Source: Pseudomonas fluorescens
GTDB taxonomy: Bacteria; Pseudomonadota; Gammaproteobacteria; Pseudomonadales; Pseudomonadaceae
Assembly (NCBI RefSeq): GCF_001307275.1
Contig: NZ_CP012831.1
Coordinates: 806,001-870,000 of the forward strand
DNA length: 64,000 nucleotides
Direction of reading: 5' to 3'
Position numbers and translations under genes: made by a program. A model generated the notes under the pieces. It was not told the DNA's origin. It saw only the letters and a list, made by a program, of their open reading frames with translations, and did not search any database. Shown in pieces: positions 44,582 to 52,960 of this stretch (the stretch's first letter is position 1; the number at the start of each line of letters is the position of its first letter).

Positions 44582-44670
44582 TGTGGGAGCGAGCTTGCTC
44601 GCGATAACCCATCACATCCGACCTCGACTTGACTGACCCACCGCTATCGCGAGCAAGCTCGCTCCCACAG
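44582..44670. repeat. REP doublet (REPIN)
   Basis: The inverted pair tgtgggagcgagcttgctcg / cgagcaagctcgctcccaca is separated by about 49 bp, between the fleR stop (44688) and the fliE promoter. It occupies the only spacer between the regulator genes and the fliE operon. Confidence 0.92.
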
Positions 44671-44687
44671 GGGGTATTGGTGCTTGT

Positions 44688-46082
44688 TCAACTGGCGAAC
44701 AGATAAGCCTCGACATCCATACCGGCATCACGCATTTGCGCCAACTTGTAGCGCAGGGTGCGCGGGCTGATCCCCAGGCGTTCGGCGGCCTCCTTGCGAC
44801 GACCGCGTTCGGCGCGCAGGGTGTCGATGATCATCTGGAACTCGCGACGCCGCAGGTCATCGCCCAAGGCGCCGACCGAATCGCCCTCGACGTCCATCGG
44901 CGGCACGGGGGTTGCGGTCGGTGCCGGCGCCAATGCGGGCAATGGCGCGCAGGCCACCGGACCGGCCAGGCAGAAATCCTCCGGCTGGATCAAACCGCCC
45001 TGTTGCAGGATCAAGGCCCGCTGAATGGCGTTATCCAGCTCTCGGACATTGCCCGGCCACGGGTAGGCGACCAGGCAGGCCCGGGCCTCGGCTGAAAGCC
45101 GGGCCGCCGCGTGCTTCATTTTATTGACGTGCTTGTTCAGCAGGCGCTCGGCCAGCGGCAGGATATCGGCGGTGCGCTCGCGCAACGGACGCCAGGCGAG
45201 CGGGAACACCGACAGACGGTAATAGAGGTCTTCACGGAAACGCCCCGCCGCCACTTCGCCGGCCAGGTCGCGGTTGGTGGTCGCCACCACGCGAATGTCC
45301 AGGCTGATGGGCTTGCGCGCCCCCACCCGCTCCACTTCCCGCTCCTGCAATACCCGCAGCAGCTTGGCTTGCAGGCCCAACGGCATTTCGGAAATTTCAT
45401 CGAGCAGGATCGTGCCACCGTCGGCCTGCTCGAACTTGCCGGCCTGGGCCGCGATGGCGCCGGTGAACGAACCCTTTTCGTGGCCGAACAGTGTCGCCTC
45501 GAGCATGTTGTCGGGAATCGCCGCGCAATTGATGGCAATGAACGGCTCCCCGGCACGCCGGGATTGTTGATGGATGTAGCGGGCCAGCACTTCCTTGCCC
45601 GTACCGGACTCACCGGAAATCAACACGGTTGAATCACTGCGAGCGACCCGTGAGGCCAATTCCAGCAGTTGTGCACTGGCCGGTTCGATGGCCACCGGGC
45701 CTTCGCCTTCGACCGCGAGACTGCCCAAGGCATGGCGCGCGACCAGGTCCAGCAGTGCTTTTGGCTCGAACGGCTTGACCAGGTAATCCGCAGCGCCCTG
45801 ACGCATGGCGTCCACCGCTCGCTCGACGGCGCCGTGAGCGGTCATCAGCAAGACCGGCAGTTGCGGCTGACGGGCCCGTAACAGGCCGAGCAATTGATGA
45901 CCGTCCATGCCCGGCATGTTGACGTCACTGACCACCAGGCTGAACGCTTCGCGGCCCACCGCCTGCAGCGCCTCTTCCGCCGAACCGACGGCGGCGTAGT
46001 CGTGCCCGGCCAGCACCAGCGTGTCGGCCAGCGCTTCGCGCAGGGCCCGGTCATCCTCAACCAGCAACACCTTGATCGCCAT
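44688..46082 (-). CDS. fleR: Sigma54-dependent response regulator FleR
   Basis: A 464-aa NtrC-type activator for class III flagellar genes. The receiver (1-~120) has phosphoacceptor D53 (LVVSDVNMPGMD). The AAA+ domain (about 145-370) has GESGTGKEV and the sigma54-contact loop written GSFTGA rather than GAFTGA. The C-terminal Fis-type helix-turn-helix is RKEAAERLGISPRTLRYKL. ATG 46082 (MAIKVLLVEDD) follows the fleS stop by 5 bp; the longer frame to 46139 lies in fleS. Confidence 0.96.
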   Translation of the reverse strand: MAIKVLLVEDDRALREALADTLVLAGHDYAAVGSAEEALQAVGREAFSLVVSDVNMPGMDGHQLLGLLRARQPQLPVLLMTAHGAVERAVDAMRQGAADYLVKPFEPKALLDLVARHALGSLAVEGEGPVAIEPASAQLLELASRVARSDSTVLISGESGTGKEVLARYIHQQSRRAGEPFIAINCAAIPDNMLEATLFGHEKGSFTGAIAAQAGKFEQADGGTILLDEISEMPLGLQAKLLRVLQEREVERVGARKPISLDIRVVATTNRDLAGEVAAGRFREDLYYRLSVFPLAWRPLRERTADILPLAERLLNKHVNKMKHAAARLSAEARACLVAYPWPGNVRELDNAIQRALILQQGGLIQPEDFCLAGPVACAPLPALAPAPTATPVPPMDVEGDSVGALGDDLRRREFQMIIDTLRAERGRRKEAAERLGISPRTLRYKLAQMRDAGMDVEAYLFAS

Positions 46083-46087
46083 TGCTT

Positions 46088-47296
46088 TCACTCCACCCCT
46101 GGCGCATTGGAAAACAGCGGCAAGCACACCGTCGCACAAGTGCCACGGCCCAACCGCGAGCGCAATTGCAATTCTCCCTGATGAGCGCGGGCCACGGCCT
46201 TGACCACGGTCAGACCCAGGCCCGTGCCAGTGGTCTTGGTGGTAAAGAATGGTTCGCCCAGGCGCGCCAGCACGGCCGGCTCGATACCGCTGCCGTTGTC
46301 ACTGACAGACAGGCGCAAGGTGTTGTCGCGTGTGTACAAGTGCACTTTCAGCCGAACGTCGCCGCCGCTGGCCTGGATCGCGTTTTCGATGAGATTCAAC
46401 ACCGCGCCCACCAGTGTGTCGCGGTTGCACAGCACTTCACCGACATGGCTGTCGCACTGCCAGCGGATCGGCAACTCCTGCACATGAGTCAACGCCGCGG
46501 CCTGCAGCGATTGCAACAAGGCCTTGGGGGTGACACGGTCGGTCAACGGCAGCTCGCCGCGAGCGAACACCAGCATGTCGCGCACCTGGTGCTCCAGTTC
46601 GTGCAGGCGCTCTTTCAAGCGCCCGGCGAAGCGTTGCTGGGTTTCCATCGGCAATTGCTGCTCGGTCAGGTGACTGGCATAAAGCAGCGCGGCGGAAAGC
46701 GGCGTACGAATCTGGTGGGCCAGCGAGGCCACCATCCGCCCCAGGGAAGACAGGCGCTCGTGGCGAGCCAACTGGTCTTGCAGGTGACGGGTTTCAGTCA
46801 AGTCATTGAGCAGCACCAACTGCCCAGGCTCGGCGTCCAGCGAGCGCGTCGAGATGGACAGGCGCCGGCCGTCCTTGAGGGACACTTCATGGCCGTCGTC
46901 GTCCCGGGGCGCAAAGCAGCGGGCGATGACGTGCCGCCACAGCTCGCCTTCCAAGGGCAGGCCGAGCAACTCGCAGGCCGCCGGGTTGGCTTCGCGCACA
47001 CGGCCGTGGGCGTCGATGACGATCACGCCACCGGGCAACAGGTCGAGGAGATTTTGCAGGCGATTGGCCAGGCGTTCCTTTTCCGCCAGCTCCTGCATGC
47101 GCTGGGCGCTGACCACGGCCAACTCGCCCTTGAGCTCGGTGACCCGGGCTTCGAGCAGGCTGTAGGAATCATTGAGTTGGCTGGACATCTGGCTGAACAG
47201 CGAAAATGCCTGCTCAAGTCCAAGCCGGCCTGCCTGTTCGGCGGACGGCATGTGTCCCGGTTCGGGGACAGGAGACATCTGGGCGGCTTGGGTCAT
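46088..47296 (-). CDS. fleS: Sensor histidine kinase FleS
   Basis: A 402-aa kinase without membrane segments, therefore cytoplasmic. It has an N-terminal coiled coil (about 40-80), a PAS domain (about 82-170; LLDLLPGGVIVIDAHGRV), HisKA with H194 (ASLAHQIRTPLSAAL) and HATPase_c (N box LVGAVLNLIENAIQAS, G boxes VSDNGSGI and TGTGLGLTVVKA). It phosphorylates FleR. The input signal is unknown. It starts 110 bp after fleQ behind a sigma54 promoter. Confidence 0.95.
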   Translation of the reverse strand: MTQAAQMSPVPEPGHMPSAEQAGRLGLEQAFSLFSQMSSQLNDSYSLLEARVTELKGELAVVSAQRMQELAEKERLANRLQNLLDLLPGGVIVIDAHGRVREANPAACELLGLPLEGELWRHVIARCFAPRDDDGHEVSLKDGRRLSISTRSLDAEPGQLVLLNDLTETRHLQDQLARHERLSSLGRMVASLAHQIRTPLSAALLYASHLTEQQLPMETQQRFAGRLKERLHELEHQVRDMLVFARGELPLTDRVTPKALLQSLQAAALTHVQELPIRWQCDSHVGEVLCNRDTLVGAVLNLIENAIQASGGDVRLKVHLYTRDNTLRLSVSDNGSGIEPAVLARLGEPFFTTKTTGTGLGLTVVKAVARAHQGELQLRSRLGRGTCATVCLPLFSNAPGVE

Positions 47297-47349
47297 CGTG
47301 CTCTCTCGCTTGGCTGACCGTCAGTTAAACGGAACGTTGCGAGGGCTAT

Positions 47350-47365
47350 AGCAATACCCGTGCCG
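47350..47365 (-). promoter_or_regulatory. Sigma54 promoter of fleSR
   Basis: On the minus strand CGGCACG-GGTA-TTGCTA matches the -24/-12 consensus with GG-N10-GC spacing. It begins directly after the T-run of the fleQ terminator and lies about 55 bp before the fleS ATG. FleQ-dependent activation of fleSR is known in P. aeruginosa. Confidence 0.82.
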
Positions 47366-47394
47366 AAAAAAAACCGCCCAAGAATCAGGCGGTT
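47366..47394 (-). terminator. Intrinsic terminator of fleQ
   Basis: The stem AACCGCC / GGCGGTT, with a loop of about nine bases and a run of U on the minus-strand transcript, lies 13 bp after the fleQ stop. Confidence 0.85.
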
Positions 47395-47406
47395 GGAAAA
47401 CAGGCG

Positions 47407-48882
47407 TCAATCATCCGCCTGTTCATCTCCTTCGCGACGGCTCATGCCGTACTTGCGCATCTTCTCCACCAGGGTGGTACGACGGATGCGCAGGCGTTCT
47501 GCCGCGCGGGCCACGATTCCGTTAGCATCGTCCAGCGCCTGCTGGATCAGCCCTTGCTCCAGGCCTCCCAGGTAATCCTTGAGGTCCAGGCCTTCGGGTG
47601 GCAGCAAGGCATTGGCGGTGAAGTCCGGCGTATGCCCGTTGATCGCCACCCGCTCTTCCAGGTCGCTGCGCAGGCTGTCGACCATCTGTTCGTCTTCGTC
47701 GTCGACGTAGCGGAACTTCTTCGGCAACTCGTTCACGCCGATCACCCCGTACGGGTGCATGATCGCCATGCGCTCCACCAGGTTGGCCAGCTCGCGGACG
47801 TTGCCCGGCCAACCATGGCGACACAGGGACATGATCGCCGCCGAATTGAAGCGGATCGAACCGCGCTTTTCGTGCTCCATGCGCGAGATCAGTTCGTTCA
47901 TCAGCAACGGGATGTCTTCGACACGCTCACGCAGTGGCGCCATTTCGATCGGGAAAACATTGAGGCGGTAATAGAGGTCTTCGCGGAAACTGCCGACCTC
48001 GATCATGCTCTCGAGGTTCTTGTGCGTAGCGGCAATGATGCGCACATCGACGCTCTGGGTCTTGTTGCTGCCCACACGCTCGAAGGTGCGCTCCTGCAGG
48101 ACCCGCAACAGCTTGACCTGCATCGGCAACGGCATGTCGCCGATCTCATCGAGAAACAGCGTACCGCCGTTGGCCAGTTCGAAACGCCCGGCGCGGCTGG
48201 TGATCGCGCCGGTGAAGGCGCCTTTCTCATGGCCGAACAGTTCGCTTTCCAGCAACTCGGCCGGGATCGCGCCACAGTTGACTGGCACGAATGGCGCTTC
48301 GCGGCGCTTGGAGTGGTAATGCAGGTTGCGCGCGACCACTTCCTTGCCGGTGCCCGACTCGCCCAGGATCAGCACGCTGGCGTCGGTATCGGCGACCTGC
48401 TGCATCATCTGACGCACGTGCTGGATCGCCCGGCTGGTGCCGACGAGGCTGCGGAACAGGTTGGGTTCGCGATGCCTGCCGCGTTCGCGAGCCTGATCGT
48501 ACATCTCGCGATAAACCTGCGCGCGGTGCAGCGAATCGAGCAGCTTGCTGTAGCTGGGCGGCATTTCGAGCGTGGAAAGTACCCGGCGACGCTGGTCTTC
48601 AGGCAAGTCAAGGGAAGAATTTTCGCCCATTAACAAAACCGGAAGGAACTCATCCCAGGTTGAGAGTGTCTTTAGCAAGCCCAAAAGCGTTGCGGGAGCA
48701 TTTACGGTCCCGATAAGGACACAGATGACTTCACGACTGGACGACAATGAGCCGACAGCCTGCTGCCAATCATGGCTTCCGCAGGGTAAATTTTCTTCGC
48801 CAAGAAAATTCAGGATCACCGCCAGGTCGCGGCGGCGGACGCTATCGTCATCGATCAGGAGAATTTTGGTTTCACGCCACAT
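47407..48882 (-). CDS. fleQ: Master flagellar transcription regulator FleQ
   Basis: A 491-aa sigma54 enhancer-binding protein and c-di-GMP-responsive regulator. The N-terminal receiver-like domain (about 5-120) lacks the phosphoacceptor Asp ([11 protein letters not shown] at that strand). The AAA+ domain (about 143-370) has GESGTGKEV and GAFTGA. The Fis-type helix-turn-helix near the C-terminus is [22 protein letters not shown]. It activates fleSR, fliE, fliL, flhA and similar units, and represses exopolysaccharide genes until it binds c-di-GMP; FleN restrains it. Transcribed singly, with a terminator behind it. Confidence 0.97.
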   Translation of the reverse strand: MWRETKILLIDDDSVRRRDLAVILNFLGEENLPCGSHDWQQAVGSLSSSREVICVLIGTVNAPATLLGLLKTLSTWDEFLPVLLMGENSSLDLPEDQRRRVLSTLEMPPSYSKLLDSLHRAQVYREMYDQARERGRHREPNLFRSLVGTSRAIQHVRQMMQQVADTDASVLILGESGTGKEVVARNLHYHSKRREAPFVPVNCGAIPAELLESELFGHEKGAFTGAITSRAGRFELANGGTLFLDEIGDMPLPMQVKLLRVLQERTFERVGSNKTQSVDVRIIAATHKNLESMIEVGSFREDLYYRLNVFPIEMAPLRERVEDIPLLMNELISRMEHEKRGSIRFNSAAIMSLCRHGWPGNVRELANLVERMAIMHPYGVIGVNELPKKFRYVDDEDEQMVDSLRSDLEERVAINGHTPDFTANALLPPEGLDLKDYLGGLEQGLIQQALDDANGIVARAAERLRIRRTTLVEKMRKYGMSRREGDEQADD

Positions 48883-48988
48883 GCAATAGCAACTTCCCTA
48901 GTCAACCCAATGCCCGAAATTAGGGGGCAAGCTAGACGCTTGCAGACTTGTCATGCCTGTAGACGCCTTAAATCTGTAAACAGCTACT

Positions 48989-49017
48989 AGTTAAGTCAAA
49001 AAACCGTGCACAGTCAA
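48989..49017 (-). promoter_or_regulatory. Candidate sigma70 promoter of fleQ
   Basis: On the minus strand TTGACT (49012-49017), a 17-bp spacer and TTAACT (48989-48994) lie 107 bp before the fleQ ATG. fleQ is known to be sigma70-dependent in Pseudomonas. Other AT-rich hexamers nearby (around 48968-48980) compete for the -10. Confidence 0.45.
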
Positions 49018-49051
49018 ATTTATGGCGCAACGGACTCGGATTAACTGAGCA

Positions 49052-49348
49052 TTAACCGAACAGATGGTAAACCTTTGCGGCGTTCTGTGCTTGATGGATC
49101 TGTTGCATCTCGTCGACGATCGCCTGACGCTCTCCTGTCGCCGCCTCCAGCAATTGCCGGTACACCCCCAGCAATTCCTCAAGATTGATCCGCAACGCCG
49201 CCTCGTCCACCTGGGACTCGCCCAGGACATCTTCCATGCAGGAACGGCAAGCCAGGTCCAACTGACCGATGGCTTCCCAGTTTCGCTCGGCCAGGGCATC
49301 GACCAAGGCATCACGGGTTTGTTCGATTCGCTGCAGGACAAGACTCAT
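49052..49348 (-). CDS. fliT: Flagellar export chaperone FliT
   Basis: A 98-aa, all-helical small acidic protein immediately downstream of fliS (11-bp gap), the position of the FliD chaperone FliT (FleP in some Pseudomonas naming). Helices are at about 2-30, 35-70 and 72-92 (GVYRQLLEAATGERQAIVDEMQ). FliT binds FliD and prevents premature polymerisation. Sequence similarity in this family is low, so the call rests mainly on context and fold. Confidence 0.82.
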   Translation of the reverse strand: MSLVLQRIEQTRDALVDALAERNWEAIGQLDLACRSCMEDVLGESQVDEAALRINLEELLGVYRQLLEAATGERQAIVDEMQQIHQAQNAAKVYHLFG

Positions 49349-49359
49349 GAGCGTGCTCC

Positions 49360-49755
49360 TTAGAATTGCGGACCAGGTGCGGCAATGGCGTCCCAGCCTT
49401 CCTTGACCGTGCGAAGCAGATCGGCGACTTCGTCGAGGATCTTCGGATCGGCCTTGACGTTGGCTTCGGCCAGACGTTTCATCATGTAAGCGTAAAGAGC
49501 ATCCAATTCAGCGACCGACTCGGCCTGGTTTTCCAGGTCCAGGCCTTCACGCAAACCACCGACGATGCCGATGGCCTTGCTGATCAGGATGCCTCTGTTT
49601 GCAATATCCTTGCGCTCCATCGCACCCTTGGCCTGGGCGATACGATCCAGCCCCCCTTCCATGAGCATCTGTACAAGACGATGGGGACTTGCTTCGGAGG
49701 TTTGCGCCTGGGCGCCAATCTTCTGGTATTGGCGAAGGGCTAACATCGGATTCAT
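49360..49755 (-). CDS. fliS: Flagellin export chaperone FliS
   Basis: A 131-aa four-helix chaperone for the C-terminus of flagellin, with the conserved ASPHRLVQMLMEGGLDRIAQA and NRGILISKAIGIVGGLREGL. ATG 49755 (MNPMLALRQYQK) carries the family start. A terminator separates it from fliD, so it has its own promoter (sigma28-like, 49795-49821) and forms a fliST unit. Confidence 0.95.
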   Translation of the reverse strand: MNPMLALRQYQKIGAQAQTSEASPHRLVQMLMEGGLDRIAQAKGAMERKDIANRGILISKAIGIVGGLREGLDLENQAESVAELDALYAYMMKRLAEANVKADPKILDEVADLLRTVKEGWDAIAAPGPQF

Positions 49756-49794
49756 GTTCTACCTCATCAAAAAACTTCGGTTCGTATAAACAGC

Positions 49795-49821
49795 GTATCG
49801 ACGCTGCGTCAAAAAACTTTA
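49795..49821 (-). promoter_or_regulatory. Candidate sigma28 promoter of fliST
   Basis: On the minus strand TAAA, a 15-bp spacer and GTCGATAC resemble TAAA-N15-GCCGATAA, about 40-65 bp before fliS. A sigma70-like TTGACG-N17-TTATAC overlaps it, so one or both could be used. Confidence 0.55.
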
Positions 49822-49832
49822 GACCGAAAAGC

Positions 49833-49872
49833 CGAAAGCCCGGAACGTTGTCAAAACGTTGCCGGGCTTTTT
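49833..49872. terminator. Hairpin terminator between fliD and fliS
   Basis: A long stem (aaagcccgg-aacgtt paired with aacgtt-gccgggcttt) lies 15 bp after the fliD stop. T-rich sequence flanks both sides (ctttt on the minus strand, ttttt on the plus strand). Confidence 0.8.
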
Positions 49873-49886
49873 GCATCCGTCGAAAA

Positions 49887-51317
49887 TCAGCTGTTTTTCT
49901 GTTGCGCCGTCAATGCTTCGAACATCGAGGTGATGTTGCTCGCAGTCGCCTTCAGCTTGCCGACCAGGGTATCCATGTCGTTGTACTTTTTGGTCAGCGT
50001 GGCGGTCAGGGTCTCGACCCGGCGATCCAAAGCCTCCTGATCGTTCTTCAGGCGGGTCTGGGTCCTGGTCAGCGCCGTAGTGCGCTGATCGAGGATGCCG
50101 CCCGTCTGGCTGTAGGGTTCGATGGCCTTGCCCATGCGCTCCAGCAGGCCATTGGTGCCAGTGAACAACGTCTGGACTTCACCGCTGAGCTTCTTGTCGT
50201 TCATCGCCGTGTTGAACTTGGTGGTATCGAAGTTCAACGCGCCCGTCTTCTGGTCGGTGGTAATACCCAACTGGGCCAGCGACGTCAGCTTGTCGCCAGC
50301 GCCGGTTTCAGACAAAGGCGTTCGAATCGATGCCAGCAGCGCGCGCGGCAACGCGTCACCCGTCAATTTTGCCGACACCGTCAGCTTCCCATCACTGTCG
50401 AGCGACGGCTTGGTCAGTGCGGTGATGCTATTGGCGATCGCGTTATAGGCATCGACGAATTTCTGGATCGAGGCTTTCAGGCCATCGTTGTTCGGCGCCA
50501 CGGTGACGGTTGAACTGGCGGTCGGTCCGCCACTGAGCAAATTCAAGGTCAACCCGGAAATCGCCGTGCTTACCGTATTGCTTTTGCTGGTCAGCGCCAT
50601 GCCATCGACGGAGAACTTGGCATCCTGGGCCAGGGCACCGATGGCGCCCGCCGAAGTGGCTGTCAGCGCAGCACCCCCGGCCCCCACAACGTTCGTCCCA
50701 TCGATCTCCAGCCCCGCAATACCACTCACCGAGATGTCGGAACCGGCGCCGGTCGTGCTTGAACCCAGCACCAGGCGCGAACCGAAAGAGTCAGTGATGA
50801 TGTTGGCACTGAAACCCGCCGCCTTGAGCGAAGTGTCGGCGTTGATTGCGTCACGAACCGATTGCAGGGTCGCTCCGGACGCTACGTCGAGGTTGTAGTC
50901 GATACCGTTCTGCTTGATGGTCAACGTACCGCTCGGGATGGCACTGCTAGTGCCACCGGCGAAGGCCGCCGAGGTGACCTTGGAAGCCGTTGCGATGTTA
51001 TCGACCTTGATTGCATAGGTACCGCCCACCGCTGAGTTACTGGCGGTTGCCGTCAGAACAGTGGGGGTCGAGGATGTTGCAGCAAAACCCGAGAATTGCG
51101 GGGTCGTGGTGCTGGACAAGTCCTTCATGGCGGTGTTGAACGCCGCCAACAACGACTTCAGGGTTCCCACCCCGGAGATACTGTTGGTCGTCGTCGTGGT
51201 CGCTCGGGTGATCTGACCTTGCTTGGCGGCCTTGTCGGAATCGACCAGCGCCTTGACGATCGCAGTGGTATCGAGGCCAGAGCCTAGACCCAAGCCAGGT
51301 AGAATTGGACTTGCCAT
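49887..51317 (-). CDS. fliD: Flagellar filament cap protein FliD
   Basis: A 476-aa cap protein. The N-terminal (ILPGLGLGSGLDTTAIVKALV) and C-terminal (TLTATLTKKYNDMDTLVGKLK, then helical to the end) conserved domains flank a variable Ser/Thr/Ala-rich central region. It assembles flagellin at the filament tip and in Pseudomonas can bind mucin. It lies 82 bp after flaG with a possible sigma54 site in the gap; a terminator follows. Confidence 0.95.
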   Translation of the reverse strand: MASPILPGLGLGSGLDTTAIVKALVDSDKAAKQGQITRATTTTTNSISGVGTLKSLLAAFNTAMKDLSSTTTPQFSGFAATSSTPTVLTATASNSAVGGTYAIKVDNIATASKVTSAAFAGGTSSAIPSGTLTIKQNGIDYNLDVASGATLQSVRDAINADTSLKAAGFSANIITDSFGSRLVLGSSTTGAGSDISVSGIAGLEIDGTNVVGAGGAALTATSAGAIGALAQDAKFSVDGMALTSKSNTVSTAISGLTLNLLSGGPTASSTVTVAPNNDGLKASIQKFVDAYNAIANSITALTKPSLDSDGKLTVSAKLTGDALPRALLASIRTPLSETGAGDKLTSLAQLGITTDQKTGALNFDTTKFNTAMNDKKLSGEVQTLFTGTNGLLERMGKAIEPYSQTGGILDQRTTALTRTQTRLKNDQEALDRRVETLTATLTKKYNDMDTLVGKLKATASNITSMFEALTAQQKNS

Positions 51318-51379
51318 GTGGGACTCCCTTCAGTGTGTCGCCGGCCTTTTGACCTTTACAACGCCCAAAAGAACATAAC

Positions 51380-51395
51380 AACAAAATTCGTGCCG
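51380..51395 (-). promoter_or_regulatory. Possible sigma54 promoter of fliD
   Basis: On the minus strand CGGCACG-AATT-TTGTT has a perfect GGCACG -24 element and 10-bp spacing, but GT instead of GC at -12. It lies about 65 bp before fliD. It is weaker than the other sigma54 sites of the window. Confidence 0.4.
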
Positions 51396-51399
51396 GTTG

Positions 51400-51765
51400 T
51401 CAGGCTTCGGCGCTGAACAACAAGCTGTTTGCATCATTCAAACTGTTGGCCAGTTTCAGAACTTCTTCGTTCGGGATCTGGCGAATCACTTCACCGGAAC
51501 CACTGGCAATCACCTTGACCACTACTTTGCCTGAAGGCTCGTCAATAGAAAACTCCAGGTTGCGCTTGACCGACTGGACGAACTTCTCGATTTCCTGAAC
51601 GGCCTTCTTGAGTTTGTCCTGCTCGGCGGCAGCGTCCTTAGGAGCTTCCTTGACCGGGGTCACGGTAGCAACGTCGGCTTGAGGCTTCTCCACGGGCTTG
51701 TCGGCCACTGTAGGTGCCGGCTTCGCCGCTGGATAAGACAAGTTCAGCTTCACGCTCATATCCAT
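51400..51765 (-). CDS. flaG: Flagellar protein FlaG
   Basis: A 121-aa protein of the FlaG family, which affects filament length. A Pro/Lys/Val-rich N-terminal half precedes a conserved C-terminal domain (VKRNLEFSIDEPSGKVVVKVI, then GEVIRQIPNEEVLKLANSL). Several in-frame starts exist (51774 GTG, 51771, 51765 and 51759 ATG). ATG 51765 (MDMSVKLNLS) is preferred because AGAGG lies eight bases upstream. It is between fliC and fliD. Confidence 0.9.
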   Translation of the reverse strand: MDMSVKLNLSYPAAKPAPTVADKPVEKPQADVATVTPVKEAPKDAAAEQDKLKKAVQEIEKFVQSVKRNLEFSIDEPSGKVVVKVIASGSGEVIRQIPNEEVLKLANSLNDANSLLFSAEA

Positions 51766-51784
51766 GTCCATCACCTCTTGAACG

Positions 51785-51821
51785 GAAAAAGCGAGAGAGC
51801 ACGCAAGCGCACTCCCCCGCT
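51785..51821 (-). terminator. Intrinsic terminator of fliC
   Basis: On the minus-strand RNA a 14-bp stem (AGCGGGGGAGUGCG paired with UGUGCUCUCUCGCU-type sequence, including four G-U pairs) is closed by a CUUG tetraloop and followed by UUUUU. It lies 17 bp after the fliC stop. Because of the wobble pairs it is poor in the opposite orientation. Confidence 0.8.
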
Positions 51822-51837
51822 AAAACTCATCCAGCTA

Positions 51838-52686
51838 TTACTGAAGCAGCTTCAGTACAGCGGATGGCAGTTGGTTGGCCTGGGCCAGAACCGAGGTAGA
51901 CGCTTGCTGCAGAGTCTGCTGCTTGGTCAGTTGTGCAGTTTCAGCAGCGAAGTCGGTATCTTGTACGCGACCCAGTGCAGCACTGGCGTTTTCGTTGATG
52001 TTCTGCAGGTTGGAGATGGTGCTGTTCAGACGGTTCTGGGCAGCACCGAGGTCGGCACGAGCACTGTTGATGGTGTCGATCGCGCTGGTGATTGCATCCA
52101 TGGCGGCCGAGAAGTTGGTTTCCGAAGTAGCGCTGTCGGAACCAACGATGGTGATTGCCGAGTCAACACCCAGGGTTGCGGCGTCGAAGCTGGCGCTCAG
52201 AGTCAGGGTGATCTGGTTGTCAGAACCGTTTTCAGCACCGACCTGGAAGGTCATGGTGCTCGCGGTGCCGTCCATCAGGTTCTTGCCGTTCAGGTTGGTG
52301 CTGTTGGCGATACGGGTCAGTTCGTCGCTCATCTGCGAGAACTCTTTGTTCAGAGCGATACGGTCATCTGCGCTGTTGCTGTCGTTACGGGACTGGATGG
52401 CCAGTTCACGCATACGTTGCAGAATGTTGGTCTGCTCCTGCATCGCGCCTTCAGCGGTCTGCGCCATGGAGATACCGTCGTTGGCGTTTTTGATCGCCAT
52501 GTTCTGACCGCGGATTTGCGAGGTCATACGGGTAGCGATCTGCAGGCCGGCGGCGTCGTCTTTGGCGCTGTTGATTTTCAGGCCGGAAGACAGGCGGGTC
52601 ATCGAAGTGGACAGAGCATCGGAAGCCTTGTTCAGGTTCTTCTGAACGTTCAACGATGTGACGTTAGTGTTTACTGTTAAAGCCAT
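51838..52686 (-). CDS. fliC: Flagellin FliC
   Basis: A 282-aa flagellin with conserved N-terminal (ALTVNTNVTSLNVQKNLNKA; LSSGLKINSAKDDAAGLQIA) and C-terminal (TISNLQNINENASAALGRVQ; ends LPSAVLKLLQ) D0/D1 domains. The central Ser/Thr-rich variable domain is short, so this is the compact flagellin type of P. fluorescens and P. syringae. The Ser residues there are the likely O-glycosylation sites for the adjacent Fgt enzymes. ATG 52686 has a GAGGAA ribosome site and a sigma28 promoter. Confidence 0.98.
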   Translation of the reverse strand: MALTVNTNVTSLNVQKNLNKASDALSTSMTRLSSGLKINSAKDDAAGLQIATRMTSQIRGQNMAIKNANDGISMAQTAEGAMQEQTNILQRMRELAIQSRNDSNSADDRIALNKEFSQMSDELTRIANSTNLNGKNLMDGTASTMTFQVGAENGSDNQITLTLSASFDAATLGVDSAITIVGSDSATSETNFSAAMDAITSAIDTINSARADLGAAQNRLNSTISNLQNINENASAALGRVQDTDFAAETAQLTKQQTLQQASTSVLAQANQLPSAVLKLLQ

Positions 52687-52766
52687 GACGAATTCCTCGT
52701 TGGTTGGGTACTGCGGCTTCCGGCCCTGGCAACCGCCGGGTGTGGCCTAGAGAACCTTCGTAATAG

Positions 52767-52793
52767 TTATCGTCGGATTGGGAACTTGCTTGA
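52767..52793 (-). promoter_or_regulatory. Sigma28 (FliA) promoter of fliC
   Basis: On the minus strand TCAAG and GACGATAA are separated as in Pseudomonas fliC promoters (TCAAG-N13/14-GCCGATAA). It leaves about an 80-base leader before the fliC ATG. Confidence 0.82.
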
Positions 52794-52907
52794 GGGCTTT
52801 TTTCAAAAAATTTGCTAGCAGACTGCCACCCCTTGTGAAACAAGGGTTTAGCCATGGGGGAAGGTCCGAAAAATGGCGTCAATAAACCGCAGAACAATGT
52901 CGCGGGC

Positions 52908-52940
52908 AAAAAAAAGCGCCCCAGGTCAACCTGAAGCGCT
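52908..52940 (-). terminator. Intrinsic terminator of the KAS III gene
   Basis: The stem AGCGCTTCAGG / CCTGGGGCGCT (one mismatched position), followed by eight U on the minus-strand RNA, lies just after the stop at 52961. It also shields the fliC promoter from read-through of the glycosylation genes. Confidence 0.82.
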
Positions 52941-52960
52941 ATTGGAAGGACGTGGTTCGA

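Noticed and set aside
51782..51837. Sigma54-like GG-N10-GC patterns before flaG
   Set aside because: The matches (TGGATGA...TTAGC and GGGGAGT...TTGCG) fall within or beside the fliC terminator stem and match the -24 consensus poorly; flaG probably depends on fliC read-through.
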